DNA of 64,000 nucleotides from Arthrobacter pascens (GCF_030816475.1 NZ_JAUSXF010000001.1:3038001-3102000), one strand, 5' to 3'. Counted from the stretch's first letter, positions 56,240-64,000 are shown. Numbers and translations are program-made. Notes: generated by a model not told the origin, from the letters alone.

Positions 56240-57262
56240 TTAGATCCGGACCAGCATCTTGCCGGTGTTCGCGCCGTCAAGAAGGTCCATAAACGCCCGG
56301 GGTGCGTTCTCCAGCCCGTCCACCACCGTCTCGTCGTAACGGACCGAACCATCGGCAAGCCAGGCCGCCATTCTTTCCGCAAACTCTGCGCTGTGCTGGC
56401 GCTGTCCTCCCACCAGGAAGCCGCGGAGGGTCAGCTGCTTTCCGATTGCCAGCATGAGGTTCCGCGGTGCCGGCGTCGCCTCCGTGGCGTTGTACTGGGA
56501 GATGGCTCCGCACATGGCCACCCTGCCGCCCACGTTCATTTCGGCCAGGGCTGCCTCGAGGTGGTCACCGCCCACGTTGTCGAAGTAGACGTCGATCCCG
56601 TTGCCACCGGCGGCAGCCCTGAGCTGTTCCCGGACCGGGGCGTCGCGGTAGTTGAAAGCAGAGTCAAAGCCCAGCTCCAGGAGCCGGGCCACCTTCTCCG
56701 GTGTCCCGGCACTGCCGATGACCCGGGACGCGCCCATGGCCTTGGCAATCTGCCCGACCAGGGAGCCCACGGCGCCGGCGGCTCCGGAGACGAAGACAAC
56801 ATCGCCGCGCTTGAATTCGGCAACCTTCAGCAGCCCCGCGTACGCGGTCAGCCCGGTCATGCCCAGCGCACCGAGGAACGCCGACGCCGGGGCCAGGTCT
56901 GTCCGGGCCAGCGTGGTGGCGCCGGCCTCCAGGACGGCGTACTCGCGCCAGCCCAGGGAATGGACGACGGCGTCCCCCAATTTCCGGGCGTCGGACCTGG
57001 ACGCGATGACCTCACCGACAGCGCCGCCGTCGAGCGCTACATCCAGCGCGAAGGGGGCTGAGTAGGACTTGACGTCGTTCATCCGGCCCCGCATGTATGG
57101 GTCCACCGAGATGTAGAGGTTGCGCACCAGGACCTGGCCCTCCCGCAGTTCGGGCAGCGCGGATTCGGCCAGCCGGAAGTTCTCGTCGGTGGGGCGCCCT
57201 TGCGGGCGGGATGCGAGGCGGATCTCCCGGGTTGTCGCGGGCAAGGCGGTAGTGGTGCTCAT
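56240..57262 (-). CDS. NADP-dependent MDR oxidoreductase (double-bond reductase type)
   Basis: 340 residues. Medium-chain dehydrogenase/reductase without zinc, of the CurA/leukotriene B4 12-hydroxydehydrogenase group, which reduces enones using NADPH. Landmarks: SVDPYMRGRMNDVKSY near residues 52-67, the nucleotide-binding SGAAGAVGSLVGQIAK near 153-168 and a C-terminal LDGANTGKMLVRI. The ATG at 57262 overlaps the end of ohr, so it belongs to the ohrR-ohr operon. A detoxification role against lipid peroxidation products fits the context, by inference. Confidence 0.9.
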   Translation of the reverse strand: MSTTTALPATTREIRLASRPQGRPTDENFRLAESALPELREGQVLVRNLYISVDPYMRGRMNDVKSYSAPFALDVALDGGAVGEVIASRSDARKLGDAVVHSLGWREYAVLEAGATTLARTDLAPASAFLGALGMTGLTAYAGLLKVAEFKRGDVVFVSGAAGAVGSLVGQIAKAMGASRVIGSAGTPEKVARLLELGFDSAFNYRDAPVREQLRAAAGGNGIDVYFDNVGGDHLEAALAEMNVGGRVAMCGAISQYNATEATPAPRNLMLAIGKQLTLRGFLVGGQRQHSAEFAERMAAWLADGSVRYDETVVDGLENAPRAFMDLLDGANTGKMLVRI

Positions 57263-57690
57263 GCTGCGAACTCCAGGATCTTGATGTCGACGGTGATGTT
57301 TCCGCGCGTCGCGTTGGAGTACGGGCAGATCTGGTGGGCCTTGGCTACGAGCGCTTCGGCTGTGGCAAGATCCAGGGCCGGAACCGCTATTTCGAGTTCG
57401 GCAGCGAGGCCGTAGCCTTCGCCGCCATCCAAGGCGCCGAAGTGGATGCGTGCTGCTACGGCCGAATCGGTCAGGTCCGCCCTTTCCTTGCGTCCCACGA
57501 GGCGAAGGGCCGAGTGGAAGCAGGCTGCATAGCCGGCGGCAAAGAGCTGCTCCGGGTTGGTGCCATCACCATTGCCGCCCAGCTCCACGGGGCTGGCAAG
57601 ACTGACGTCCAGCTTGCCGTCCTGGGTGCGTGCGTTGCCGTCTCGGCCTTCGCCCGAGGCCAGGGCCTCAGCAGTGTAAAGGGTCTTCAC
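57259..57690 (-). CDS. ohr: organic hydroperoxide resistance protein (OsmC/Ohr)
   Basis: 143 residues from GTG 57690 with AGGACGG upstream. It reduces organic hydroperoxides through a Cys pair. The reactive Cys lies in FAAGYAACFHSALRL near residues 49-63 (second A-C of the family) and the resolving Cys in HQICPYSNATRGN near 119-131. The N-terminal KTLYTAEALASGEGRDG is typical. It follows the OhrR regulator gene after 87 bases that include a duplicated segment and overlaps the downstream oxidoreductase. Confidence 0.94.
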   Translation of the reverse strand: MKTLYTAEALASGEGRDGNARTQDGKLDVSLASPVELGGNGDGTNPEQLFAAGYAACFHSALRLVGRKERADLTDSAVAARIHFGALDGGEGYGLAAELEIAVPALDLATAEALVAKAHQICPYSNATRGNITVDIKILEFAA

Positions 57691-57756
57691 GGTGTGTCCG
57701 TCCTGTAGGAATGTATGGAAAATTTCGATTGACCTGAAGCGCGCTGTCCCGTGTGA

Positions 57757-57784
57757 AATCCGGTCAGCGCAATCCGGTCAGCGC
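57757..57784. repeat. exact 14-bp tandem duplication at the ohrR end
   Basis: AATCCGGTCAGCGC occurs at 57757-57770 and again directly at 57771-57784. The second copy contains the ohrR stop codon (57778-57780), so the duplication starts inside the last codons and runs into the ohrR-ohr gap. It looks like a recent slippage event. Confidence 0.8.
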
Positions 57785-58212
57785 GAGTCGTGGAGGGCAG
57801 CGGTGAGCCTGCCCAGGGTGGTGCGGAGCTGCTCCAGTTCGGCGGGTGACAGCCCTGCTGCATCGGCCAGGCGCTGCGGAATGGCCGTAGCACCGCTGCT
57901 GAGGTTGCGGCCCGCTGCCGTCAGATGAATCGCCACCCTCCGCTCGTCCTCCCCCGACCGGCGGCGCTCCACGAGCCCCAGGGCCTCGAGACGCTTGAGC
58001 AGGGGCGAGAGGGTCCCGGAGTCCAGTCCCAGCTCCTCGCCCAGTTCCTTGACGCCCCGGGGGTCCTCTTCCCACAGGACCAGCATCACCAGATACTGCG
58101 GGTAGGTCAGGCCCAGCTCGTCGAGAAGCGGCCGGTACACGGCAGTTGCCGCGCGGGACGCTGAGTAAAGGGCAAAGCAGACCTGGCGGTCAAGTCTCGG
58201 AGCATCGGTCAT
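57778..58212 (-). CDS. ohrR: MarR family regulator OhrR
   Basis: 144 residues. OhrR represses ohr and is inactivated when its N-terminal Cys is oxidised by organic peroxide. The sensing Cys is in RQVCFALYSASRA near residue 12, the partner Tyr residues are in YRPLLDELGLTYPQYLVMLVLWE (positions ~28-50; Y28 and Y36 region), and the winged helix is in TLSPLLKRLEALGLVERRRSGEDERR. A leaderless promoter with the OhrR operator in its spacer lies directly upstream, so autoregulation is very likely. ohr and the oxidoreductase follow on the same strand. Confidence 0.94.
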   Translation of the reverse strand: MTDAPRLDRQVCFALYSASRAATAVYRPLLDELGLTYPQYLVMLVLWEEDPRGVKELGEELGLDSGTLSPLLKRLEALGLVERRRSGEDERRVAIHLTAAGRNLSSGATAIPQRLADAAGLSPAELEQLRTTLGRLTAALHDSR

Positions 58213-58218
58213 GGCTCT

Positions 58219-58247
58219 ACGCTAGTACACAATTAAATTGTGCACAA
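58219..58247 (-). promoter_or_regulatory. ohrR promoter with OhrR operator in the spacer
   Basis: On the minus strand -35 TTGTGC (58247-58242), a 17-base spacer and -10 TAGCGT (58224-58219) are followed by six bases and the ohrR ATG. The spacer contains the perfect 15-bp palindrome CACAATTTAATTGTG (58242-58228), which matches the known OhrR operator core (TACAATT-AATTGTA). Bound OhrR would block RNA polymerase. Confidence 0.8.
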
Positions 58248-58304
58248 CTTACCCATCCCACCAGCCCCAACAAGGCGCGAATGGGGTGGGCTGAATGCCT
58301 GGTT

Positions 58305-59504
58305 TTACAGGTCCCGGATGGTTCGAAGGGCTGCTGCCGTGAGCACCTGAATGCCAAAGCCCAGTGCCCGCTCGTCCACGACGTAGTCACCGCGGTGAAG
58401 GTCGTATTCCTCGCCGCCGGGGGTCTTGGTACCAAGGCGCATCATCGCTCCCGGGCGCTCAGCCAGGAACCAGGCAAAGTCCTCACCGCCCATGGACTGC
58501 GGCGTCAGCATGACCGCGCTCTCCCCGATTTCGGCACGGGCGGCGGCCTCGATCAGGGCCGTCTCATGCTCGGAGTTCACTACGGGCGGGACTCCCCTGG
58601 TGTGTTCAAGGCGGACGTCCACACCGTACGGCGCGGCCACCTGATGCACCACTTCATCCAGGAGTTCGCCGGCGTCTTTCCAGGCGTCGCGGTCCAGGCA
58701 GCGCATGGTGCCGGCCATGAAGCCGGTACCGGGAATGGCGTTTGGTGCCGAGCCTGCGGAGATATGGCCCCACACCACCGAGACGCCGCTGCGCACATCA
58801 ACCCGGCGGGACAGCACGGCAGGCACGTTAACGGCGATCTGCGCCAGCGCGAATACGAGGTCTTCCGTAAGGTGCGGCCGGGAAGTATGGCCGCCGCGGC
58901 CGCTCAGCTCGATCCTGATGGTGTCCGAGGCGGAGGTGATGGCACCGATGCGCGTGCCGATGCGTCCGACGTCGATCCTCGGATCGCAGTGCAGCGCCAG
59001 GATGCGGGGGACGCCGTCCAGGACGCCCTGCTCGATGCAGGACAGTGCACCGCCGGGCATGGTCTCCTCCGCCGGCTGGAAGATGATCCGGACGGTGCCG
59101 GCCAGCGGCGACTCCAGGTGCATGCTTTGCAGGACCAGCGCCACGCCGAGCATGGTGGCGGTATGGATGTCATGGCCGCAGGCATGCGTGACGCCGTGGT
59201 TCTTCGACGCGAACGGCAGGCCGGTCTCCTCGATGATCGGCAAGGCATCGATGTCGCCGCGCAGGGCCGTCGCAATAGGTCCGTCGCCGATGTCAACCGT
59301 GAGGCCGGTGCCTTCGAGCCGGCGCGGCGCCAGGCCCGCCAATTCCAGCCGCTCCACGAGCTTGTCGGTGGTGCGGAATTCTTTGAAGGAAAGCTCCGGG
59401 TGCGCATGGAGGTCCCTGCGGAAATCGATCAGTTCCGGAAGGAGCGGGTCCAGCCAAGGACCCACCAAGGCGGTAGGTTCAGCTTCAGTAGTGTAATTGC
59501 GCAC
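58305..59504 (-). CDS. M20 family amidohydrolase
   Basis: 399 residues from GTG 59504. The family includes hippurate, N-acyl-amino acid and N-acetyl-L,L-DAP deacylases. Metal and catalytic motifs: THACGHDIHTATMLG near residues 107-121 (metal Cys/His and Asp), QPAEETMPGG near 142-151 (catalytic Glu-Glu) and MGGEDFAWFL near 343-352. FRRDLHAHPELSFKEF at residues 28-43 is the typical N-terminus. The start has a TAGAGT -10 six bases upstream (59516-59511). Mycobacterial AmiA/AmiB in the cdd-sdh neighbourhood are of this family. The substrate is unknown. Confidence 0.9.
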   Translation of the reverse strand: MRNYTTEAEPTALVGPWLDPLLPELIDFRRDLHAHPELSFKEFRTTDKLVERLELAGLAPRRLEGTGLTVDIGDGPIATALRGDIDALPIIEETGLPFASKNHGVTHACGHDIHTATMLGVALVLQSMHLESPLAGTVRIIFQPAEETMPGGALSCIEQGVLDGVPRILALHCDPRIDVGRIGTRIGAITSASDTIRIELSGRGGHTSRPHLTEDLVFALAQIAVNVPAVLSRRVDVRSGVSVVWGHISAGSAPNAIPGTGFMAGTMRCLDRDAWKDAGELLDEVVHQVAAPYGVDVRLEHTRGVPPVVNSEHETALIEAAARAEIGESAVMLTPQSMGGEDFAWFLAERPGAMMRLGTKTPGGEEYDLHRGDYVVDERALGFGIQVLTAAALRTIRDL

Positions 59505-59510
59505 AGATTC

Positions 59511-59516
59511 ACTCTA
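59511..59516 (-). promoter_or_regulatory. -10 element (TAGAGT) of the M20 gene, leaderless start
   Basis: On the minus strand TAGAGT (59516-59511) is followed by six bases (GAATCT) and the GTG at 59504, without a Shine-Dalgarno sequence. Confidence 0.45.
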
Positions 59517-59581
59517 GCGAGGGTCCAGGGAATACAGGCATCAGCGGCCCGCGCGTTACGGCTTTCCCGGCGCAGGAACGG

Positions 59582-60715
59582 CTAGAGGACGTCGAAATCA
59601 CCGCTTGCCTTCAGCGCGTCCACTGCGCCCTTCACCCGCTGGGCATGCTGCTTGGTGGTCACCAGCAAGGCGTCGGGTGTGTCCACGATGACAACGTCCT
59701 TGATACCGATCAGGGCAATGACGCGCTTGGTGTCGGAAACCACCACGCCGCTGGCGTTTTCGGTGAACACGCGCGCGCCTTCACCGATGACTGTGACGTC
59801 GTCGACTTCCCGCGCACTGTTGAGCCGGCCTACTGAGGCGAAGTCCCCGACGTCGTCCCATCCGAAAGTGCCGGGCACGACGGCGACGTCCCCGGCAGCG
59901 GCGGCAGGTTCAGCCACCGCGTAGTCGATAGCGATTTTCGGCAGCGTGGGCCAAACCCGCGCCGTGACCTCATCGCGATCAGGAGTGTCCCACGCCTGGG
60001 CGATCTCCTGGAGTCCCTCGAAAAGCTGTGGCTGGTTGGCTTCCAGGTGCTTAAGCATCAGCGCCACAGGGGCCACGAACATGCCGGCGTTCCAGACGTA
60101 CTCGCCGCTGTCCAGGTACTGCTGGGCCACGTCCTCGTCGGGCTTTTCAACAAACTCCACCACCGCTTTGGCGCTGGGAGCACCTTCGATGTTGAGTTCC
60201 CGCCCTGCACGGATGTAGCCGAAGCCCGTGGAAGGATGCGTCGGTTTAATGCCTATGGTCACGATCTTTCCGGCGGCAGCCGTGTGGATCGCCTCGCGGA
60301 CGGCGTCCTGGAAGAGGTGCTCCGGGCTGATCACCTGGTCCGCTGCAAAGGAACCCATGATGGTGTCGGGATCGCGCTCATGGAGGATGGCCGCGGCGAG
60401 GCCGATGGCGGCACCGGAATCCTTCGGTTCGCTCTCGAGAACCAGGTCCGAGTCCTGGAGCTCGGGCAACTGGCGGCAGACGGCAGCGCGGTGTGCGGTC
60501 CCGGTGACCACCAGGACACGCCTGCCCGCAAGCGGCTCCAGCCGGTCGAAGGTGGCGCGCAGCAGTGTGCTGCCCGAGCCTGTGAGGTCATGCAGGAATT
60601 TGGGAGCTGCCGCGCGTGACAGGGGCCAGAGGCGTGTCCCCACTCCGCCTGCCGGAATCACCGCAATGAAGCGGCTCAAGGGTGAGTCCGGGCTGGTCAT
60701 TTTGTCTGTAGTCAT
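59582..60715 (-). CDS. manC: mannose-1-phosphate guanylyltransferase
   Basis: About 377 residues from ATG 60715; a long frame to 61090 overlaps the divergent sdh leader and is not used. It makes GDP-mannose, the donor for wall glycans and mannosylated lipids. The nucleotide-binding GGVGTRLWPLSR is at residues ~23-34 with the PKFL contact after it; FVEKPDEDVAQQYL near 185-198 and EYVWNAGMFV near 202-211 are the sugar-binding motifs, and GTFGWDDVGDF near 288-298 the C-terminal signature. The cupin isomerase domain of bifunctional ManC is absent; manA is separate at 2.7 kb. A leaderless -10 precedes it. Confidence 0.94.
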   Translation of the reverse strand: MTTDKMTSPDSPLSRFIAVIPAGGVGTRLWPLSRAAAPKFLHDLTGSGSTLLRATFDRLEPLAGRRVLVVTGTAHRAAVCRQLPELQDSDLVLESEPKDSGAAIGLAAAILHERDPDTIMGSFAADQVISPEHLFQDAVREAIHTAAAGKIVTIGIKPTHPSTGFGYIRAGRELNIEGAPSAKAVVEFVEKPDEDVAQQYLDSGEYVWNAGMFVAPVALMLKHLEANQPQLFEGLQEIAQAWDTPDRDEVTARVWPTLPKIAIDYAVAEPAAAAGDVAVVPGTFGWDDVGDFASVGRLNSAREVDDVTVIGEGARVFTENASGVVVSDTKRVIALIGIKDVVIVDTPDALLVTTKQHAQRVKGAVDALKASGDFDVL

Positions 60716-60722
60716 CACGGCT

Positions 60723-60728
60723 ACTTTA
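60723..60728 (-). promoter_or_regulatory. -10 element (TAAAGT) of manC, leaderless start
   Basis: On the minus strand TAAAGT (60728-60723) is followed by seven bases and the manC ATG at 60715. No Shine-Dalgarno is present. Confidence 0.45.
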
Positions 60729-60859
60729 GCCGACGCGCCGCCGGGCACCCTTTCCGGGACGGTCAGGTGCCGTCCGGAACTGCCAGATAGTGTGGCGTTG
60801 GTCTCAAACAACCGCAAATCCCGCGCTGGAGAGGGCACCAAGGAACTCCTAAATTGAAT

Positions 60860-60865
60860 AAGCTG
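60860..60865 (+). promoter_or_regulatory. possible -10 element (TAAGCT) of the sdh operon
   Basis: TAAGCT lies 106 bases before the sdhC GTG in the 256-base manC-sdhC gap. The -35 is not recognisable. Just downstream GCCTA-GATT-TAGGC (60875-60888) forms a palindrome that could be an operator or leader hairpin. No other gene is supported in this gap. Confidence 0.35.
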
Positions 60866-60971
60866 TGAGCGAAGCCTAGATTTAGGCCTGAGCCATGAGT
60901 GCTCTCGCAGCAGGCGTTCCCCCCGCGTGGATCCCATGCCAGCGCCGCTGTGTTGCAGGAAGGTTGATTCA

Positions 60972-61352
60972 GTGCCGACAAAACCAGCTGGCACCTTGTA
61001 CCGCGGCCGTGAAGGCATGTGGTCCTGGGTAGGACACCGTATTACCGGTGTTGTGATCTTTTTCTTCTTGTTGGTCCATGTGCTGGACACCTCACTGGTG
61101 CGCGTGTCCCCCGAGGCCTACACGGCTGTTATCGGTACCTACAAGAATCCCCTGATGGCCCTCGGTGAAACGGGCCTTGTTGCCGCGATCGTGTTCCACG
61201 CCTTTAACGGCCTGCGCATCATCGCCGTCGACTTCTGGAAGAAGGGCGCGAAGTACCAGCGCCAGATGCTCTGGGTGGTCCTGGCTCTCTGGATCGTCAC
61301 CCTGGCGGCATTCGCCATCCGCCACCTGTCCCTCGCCTTCGGAGGCCACTAA
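60972..61352 (+). CDS. sdhC: succinate dehydrogenase cytochrome b556 subunit
   Basis: About 126 residues from GTG 60972; AAGG lies ~9 bases upstream. Three membrane segments anchor the complex. Family features: GREGMWSWVGHRITGVVIFF at the N-terminus (S and R of the quinone site in H-R-I-T-G) and VFHAFNGLRIIAVDF near residue 79, whose His is a haem ligand. It passes electrons from SdhA/SdhB to menaquinone. It starts the operon sdhCDAB, divergent from manC, the same order as M. tuberculosis Rv3316-Rv3319. Confidence 0.94.
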   Translation: MPTKPAGTLYRGREGMWSWVGHRITGVVIFFFLLVHVLDTSLVRVSPEAYTAVIGTYKNPLMALGETGLVAAIVFHAFNGLRIIAVDFWKKGAKYQRQMLWVVLALWIVTLAAFAIRHLSLAFGGH

Positions 61353-61355
61353 GCC

Positions 61356-61835
61356 ATGACCGCAACGATTGAAAACCCGCGCAGTGGACAGAACCGCAGC
61401 GGAAAGATCGCCCCCCAGTACCGCCGCACGGGCGGATCCCGGGGTAACTTCGAGATGCTGGCCTGGCTCTTCATGCGCCTGTCAGGTGTGGTCCTGGTGG
61501 TGCTGATCTTCGGCCATCTCTTTGTGAACCTCATGGTCGGCGACGGCATCCACGCCATCGACTTCGGCTTTGTCGCCGGCAAGTGGGCCGACCCGTTCTG
61601 GCAGGTCTGGGACCTGGCCATGCTGTGGCTGGCCATGCTCCATGGCACCAACGGTGTGCGGACCATCATCAACGATTACGCCGAGAAGGACTCCACCCGC
61701 CTCTGGCTCAAGATCGTGCTCTACGCCGCCACCACCGTGATCGTCGTTCTGGGAACCTTGGTGATCTTCACCTTCAACCCGTGCCCGGTAGTGGACGGTG
61801 TGCAGCTGCCCGGCGGTTTCTGCCCCGCTGCGTAA
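61356..61835 (+). CDS. sdhD: succinate dehydrogenase hydrophobic membrane anchor subunit
   Basis: 159 residues, starting three bases after sdhC. Three membrane segments follow a polar ~30-residue N-terminus. The first helix has WLFMRLSGVVLVVLIFGHLF, with a haem-ligand type His near its end, and the second MLWLAMLHGTNGVRTIINDY, whose His is in the LHGTNGVR motif characteristic of SdhD. A short C-terminal tail holds two Cys (FNPCPVVDG and GGFCPAA). Forms the membrane anchor with SdhC. Confidence 0.93.
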   Translation: MTATIENPRSGQNRSGKIAPQYRRTGGSRGNFEMLAWLFMRLSGVVLVVLIFGHLFVNLMVGDGIHAIDFGFVAGKWADPFWQVWDLAMLWLAMLHGTNGVRTIINDYAEKDSTRLWLKIVLYAATTVIVVLGTLVIFTFNPCPVVDGVQLPGGFCPAA

Positions 61836-61938
61836 CGGAATCATCCCCGGGCCTGCGTTGGCCACGGAAGCAGATTTGCGGAGCAGGCTTCGCCGGTCCG
61901 TTGTTTTATAGCGAATTTTGAGAGAAAGAGCGTCTGGT

Positions 61939-63744
61939 ATGCAGGTCCATAAGTACGACGTAGTCATCGTCGGTGCCGGTGGCGCTGGCATGCGCGCCGC
62001 GATCGAATCCGGTCAGCGCGCCCGCACAGCAGTACTGACCAAGCTCTACCCCACCCGCTCGCACACAGGTGCGGCGCAGGGTGGCATGTGTGCGGCCCTT
62101 GCCAACGTCGAGGAAGACAACTGGGAATGGCACACATTCGACACCATCAAGGGCGGCGACTACCTGGTTGACCAGGACGCCGCCGAGGTCATGGCGAAGG
62201 AAGCCATCGACGCCGTGCTGGACCTTGAGAAGATGGGCCTGCCTTTCAACCGCACGCCGGAAGGCCGGATCGACCAGCGCCGTTTCGGCGGCCACACCCG
62301 TGACCACGGCAAGGCCCCCGTCCGCCGTGCCTGCTATGCCGCTGACCGTACCGGCCACATGATCCTGCAGACGCTGTACCAAAACTGCGTCAAGCACAAC
62401 GTTGAGTTCTACAACGAGTACTACGTCCTGGACCTCCTGACCGTCGAAGAGGACGCTGTCCGCGAGGACGGCACTGCGTACAAGCAGAAGCGCGTGGCAG
62501 GTGTGGTCTCCTACGACCTCGCCTCGGGCGAACTGCACGTGTTCCAGGCCAAGTCCGTAGTGTTCGCCTCAGGCGGCGCGGGCAAGGTGTTCAAGACCAC
62601 TTCCAACGCCCATACCCTGACCGGGGACGGCATGGGCATCGCCTTCCGGCGCGGCATCCCGCTGGAGGACATGGAGTTCTTCCAGTTCCACCCGACAGGC
62701 CTTGCAGGGCTGGGCATCCTCCTCTCCGAGGCAGCCCGCGGCGAAGGAGCCATCCTGCGCAACTCGGAGGGTGAACGTTTCATGGAGCGCTACGCTCCCA
62801 CCATCAAGGACCTGGCGCCACGCGACATCGTGGCCCGCTCCATGGCCAACGAAGTCCGTGAAGGCCGCGGCTGCGGGCCCAACAAGGACTACGTCCTCCT
62901 GGACCTGACCCACCTGGAGCCGGCGCACATCGACGCCAAGCTCCCGGACATTACCGAGTTCGCCCGCACCTACCTCGGTGTGGAGCCCTACACGGAGCCG
63001 GTCCCTGTGTTCCCGACGGCGCACTACGCCATGGGCGGCATCCCCACGAACATCACCACTGAGGTGCTGCAGGACAACGACACCATCGTGCCGGGCCTCT
63101 ACGCGGCCGGTGAGGTTGCGTGCGTGTCCGTCCACGGTTCCAACCGCCTGGGCACCAACTCACTGCTGGACATCAACGTCTTCGGCAAGCGTGCCGGAAT
63201 CGCCGCTGCCGAGTACGCCAAGACAGCTGACTTCGTGGAACTCCCGGAAAATCCGGAGGCCTACACCATCCAGCTGCTGGATATTGCCCGCAACGGCACC
63301 GGCGACGAGAAGGTGGCGGTGATCCGCAAGGAACTCCAGGACACCATGGACGCAAACATGCAGGTGTTCCGCACGGCCGACACGCTCAACCAGGTACTCA
63401 AGGACATCGCGTCCTTCGAGGAGCGGTACCGGCGCATCAGTGTCCAGGACAAGGGCAAGCGCTTCAACCTTGACCTGCTCGAAGCCGTTGAACTGGGCTT
63501 CCTGCTGGAGCTCGCCAAGGTCATGACCGTGGCTGCGCTGCACCGGGAAGAATCCCGCGGCGGCCATTTCCGGGAGGACTTCCCCGAGCGCGACGACGAA
63601 AGATTCATGAAGCACTCAATGGCGTACAAGGACTACTCCGCCCCGGCTGACGGAACGGCATCCGCGGAAGCGATTGCCGGAATCCGGCTGGCCACCAAAC
63701 CGGTTGTCTTTACCCGCTACGAGCCGATGGTGAGGAAGTACTAA
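61939..63744 (+). CDS. sdhA: succinate dehydrogenase flavoprotein subunit
   Basis: About 601 residues from ATG 61939 (an in-frame TTG at 61918 is less likely); the ribosome site is weak, AGAAAGAG. It oxidises succinate to fumarate using covalent FAD. FAD-binding IVGAGGAGMRAAIE lies at residues 10-23, the covalent-attachment segment TRSHTGAAQGGM near 43-54 (His46), the catalytic region FGGHTRDHGKAPVRR near 116-130 and YAMGGIPTN near 363-371. The C-terminal helical domain is complete. sdhB follows after one base. Confidence 0.97.
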   Translation: MQVHKYDVVIVGAGGAGMRAAIESGQRARTAVLTKLYPTRSHTGAAQGGMCAALANVEEDNWEWHTFDTIKGGDYLVDQDAAEVMAKEAIDAVLDLEKMGLPFNRTPEGRIDQRRFGGHTRDHGKAPVRRACYAADRTGHMILQTLYQNCVKHNVEFYNEYYVLDLLTVEEDAVREDGTAYKQKRVAGVVSYDLASGELHVFQAKSVVFASGGAGKVFKTTSNAHTLTGDGMGIAFRRGIPLEDMEFFQFHPTGLAGLGILLSEAARGEGAILRNSEGERFMERYAPTIKDLAPRDIVARSMANEVREGRGCGPNKDYVLLDLTHLEPAHIDAKLPDITEFARTYLGVEPYTEPVPVFPTAHYAMGGIPTNITTEVLQDNDTIVPGLYAAGEVACVSVHGSNRLGTNSLLDINVFGKRAGIAAAEYAKTADFVELPENPEAYTIQLLDIARNGTGDEKVAVIRKELQDTMDANMQVFRTADTLNQVLKDIASFEERYRRISVQDKGKRFNLDLLEAVELGFLLELAKVMTVAALHREESRGGHFREDFPERDDERFMKHSMAYKDYSAPADGTASAEAIAGIRLATKPVVFTRYEPMVRKY

Positions 63745-63745
63745 G

Positions 63746-64000
63746 ATGTCCGCCGAACTTGCTGAGCCAGCCTCAAAGGTCGAGCTGCCCGCCCACGTTG
63801 GAGGCGGCGGCGAAATCCCCACCTTCGACGTCACCCTGCGGGTACGACGCTACAATCCTGAGGTTTCCGAGGACGCCACCTGGGATGACTTCAAGCTGAC
63901 CATGTACGGTACCGACCGCGTGCTGGATGCACTGCACAAGGTCAAGTGGGAGATCGACGGCAGCGTTTCCTTCCGCCGCTCCTGCGCGCACGGCGTCTGC
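63746..64000 (+). CDS. sdhB: succinate dehydrogenase iron-sulfur subunit, N-terminal part
   Basis: The first 85 codons of sdhB are present, from ATG 63746 one base after the sdhA stop. The gene runs off the right edge. The fragment covers the plant-type ferredoxin domain: FDVTLRVRRYNPEVSEDATWDD and, at the end, SCAHGVC, which carries the first Cys residues of the [2Fe-2S] centre. The start of SdhB with a ~30-residue polar extension is usual for actinobacteria. It should carry electrons from SdhA to SdhC/SdhD. Confidence 0.95.
   Translation, partial: MSAELAEPASKVELPAHVGGGGEIPTFDVTLRVRRYNPEVSEDATWDDFKLTMYGTDRVLDALHKVKWEIDGSVSFRRSCAHGVC

Noticed and set aside
60927..61352. Longer sdhC frame from ATG 60927
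   Set aside because: The extra 15 residues do not fit the SdhC N-terminus and GTG 60972 has AAGG at usable distance.

Overview
The window is 64 kb of ordinary, gene-dense chromosome from a high-GC actinobacterium. The best fit is the Micrococcaceae, of the Arthrobacter/Pseudarthrobacter type. Reasons: very high GC; frequent GTG and some TTG starts; a mycothiol enzyme (Mca); LCP and FemAB wall proteins; an actinobacterial class II fructose bisphosphatase; DUF4245, DUF4307 and DUF501 proteins; and gene order that, from memory, matches several blocks of Mycobacterium tuberculosis. I see no rRNA, CRISPR array, insertion sequence, prophage or integrase. One tRNA gene is present.

Layout. 1-4.9 kb, plus strand: end of purK, purE, an LCP wall-polymer ligase, mannose-6-phosphate isomerase and a FemAB-type aminoacyltransferase. 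4.9-5.1 kb: a gene-free gap with a long palindrome and a consensus DnaA box. 5.1-9.2 kb: glpX, a DUF4245 protein, a beta-carbonic anhydrase and fumC. 9.3-14.3 kb: TetR plus a DHA2 drug exporter, a Nudix hydrolase, a prepilin peptidase, an unknown protein and a GNAT acetyltransferase. 14.3-23.2 kb: PIN-PhoH, a cis-prenyltransferase, hemolysin III, a DUF255 thioredoxin-fold protein, a small membrane protein, mca, DUF4307, greA and a rhomboid protease. 23.2-25.9 kb: ilvA and an AI-2E family permease. 26-30.3 kb: galactose cluster, with a mutarotase divergent from a DeoR regulator-galT-galK operon. 30.4-36.7 kb: a Bax-inhibitor-1 protein and a complete branched-chain amino acid ABC system (livKHMGF). 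37 kb: tRNA-Leu(UAA). 37-45.8 kb: an ACT-GNAT fusion, NADH dehydrogenase II, a mycosin-like protease, Ppx/GppA, DUF501, FtsB/DivIC, enolase and MazG. 45.8-56 kb: nucleoside salvage (add, deoA, cdd) with a BMP-type nucleoside ABC transporter, interrupted by two DedA proteins. 56.2-58.2 kb: an Ohr/OhrR peroxide-defence operon with an oxidoreductase. 58.3-60.7 kb: an M20 amidohydrolase and GDP-mannose synthesis (manC). 61-64 kb: sdhCDA and the start of sdhB.

How the genes work together. Three transport-plus-metabolism units are self-contained: gal, liv and nucleoside. In the two ABC operons the binding-protein gene comes first and a strong hairpin separates it from the membrane and ATPase genes, which suggests differential expression. 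Central carbon genes (glpX, fumC, eno, sdh, ndh) and wall genes (LCP, FemAB, manA/manC, cis-prenyltransferase, ftsB) make up most of the rest.

I did not find a clearly new defence or mobile system. The most unusual items are a leucine tRNA with a short variable loop, an ACT-GNAT fusion protein, an OhrR operator lying exactly in the spacer of a leaderless promoter, a CRP/GlxR-type site placed for activation of livK, a recurrent leaderless-promoter pattern, and the conserved but unexplained mca-DUF255 neighbourhood.
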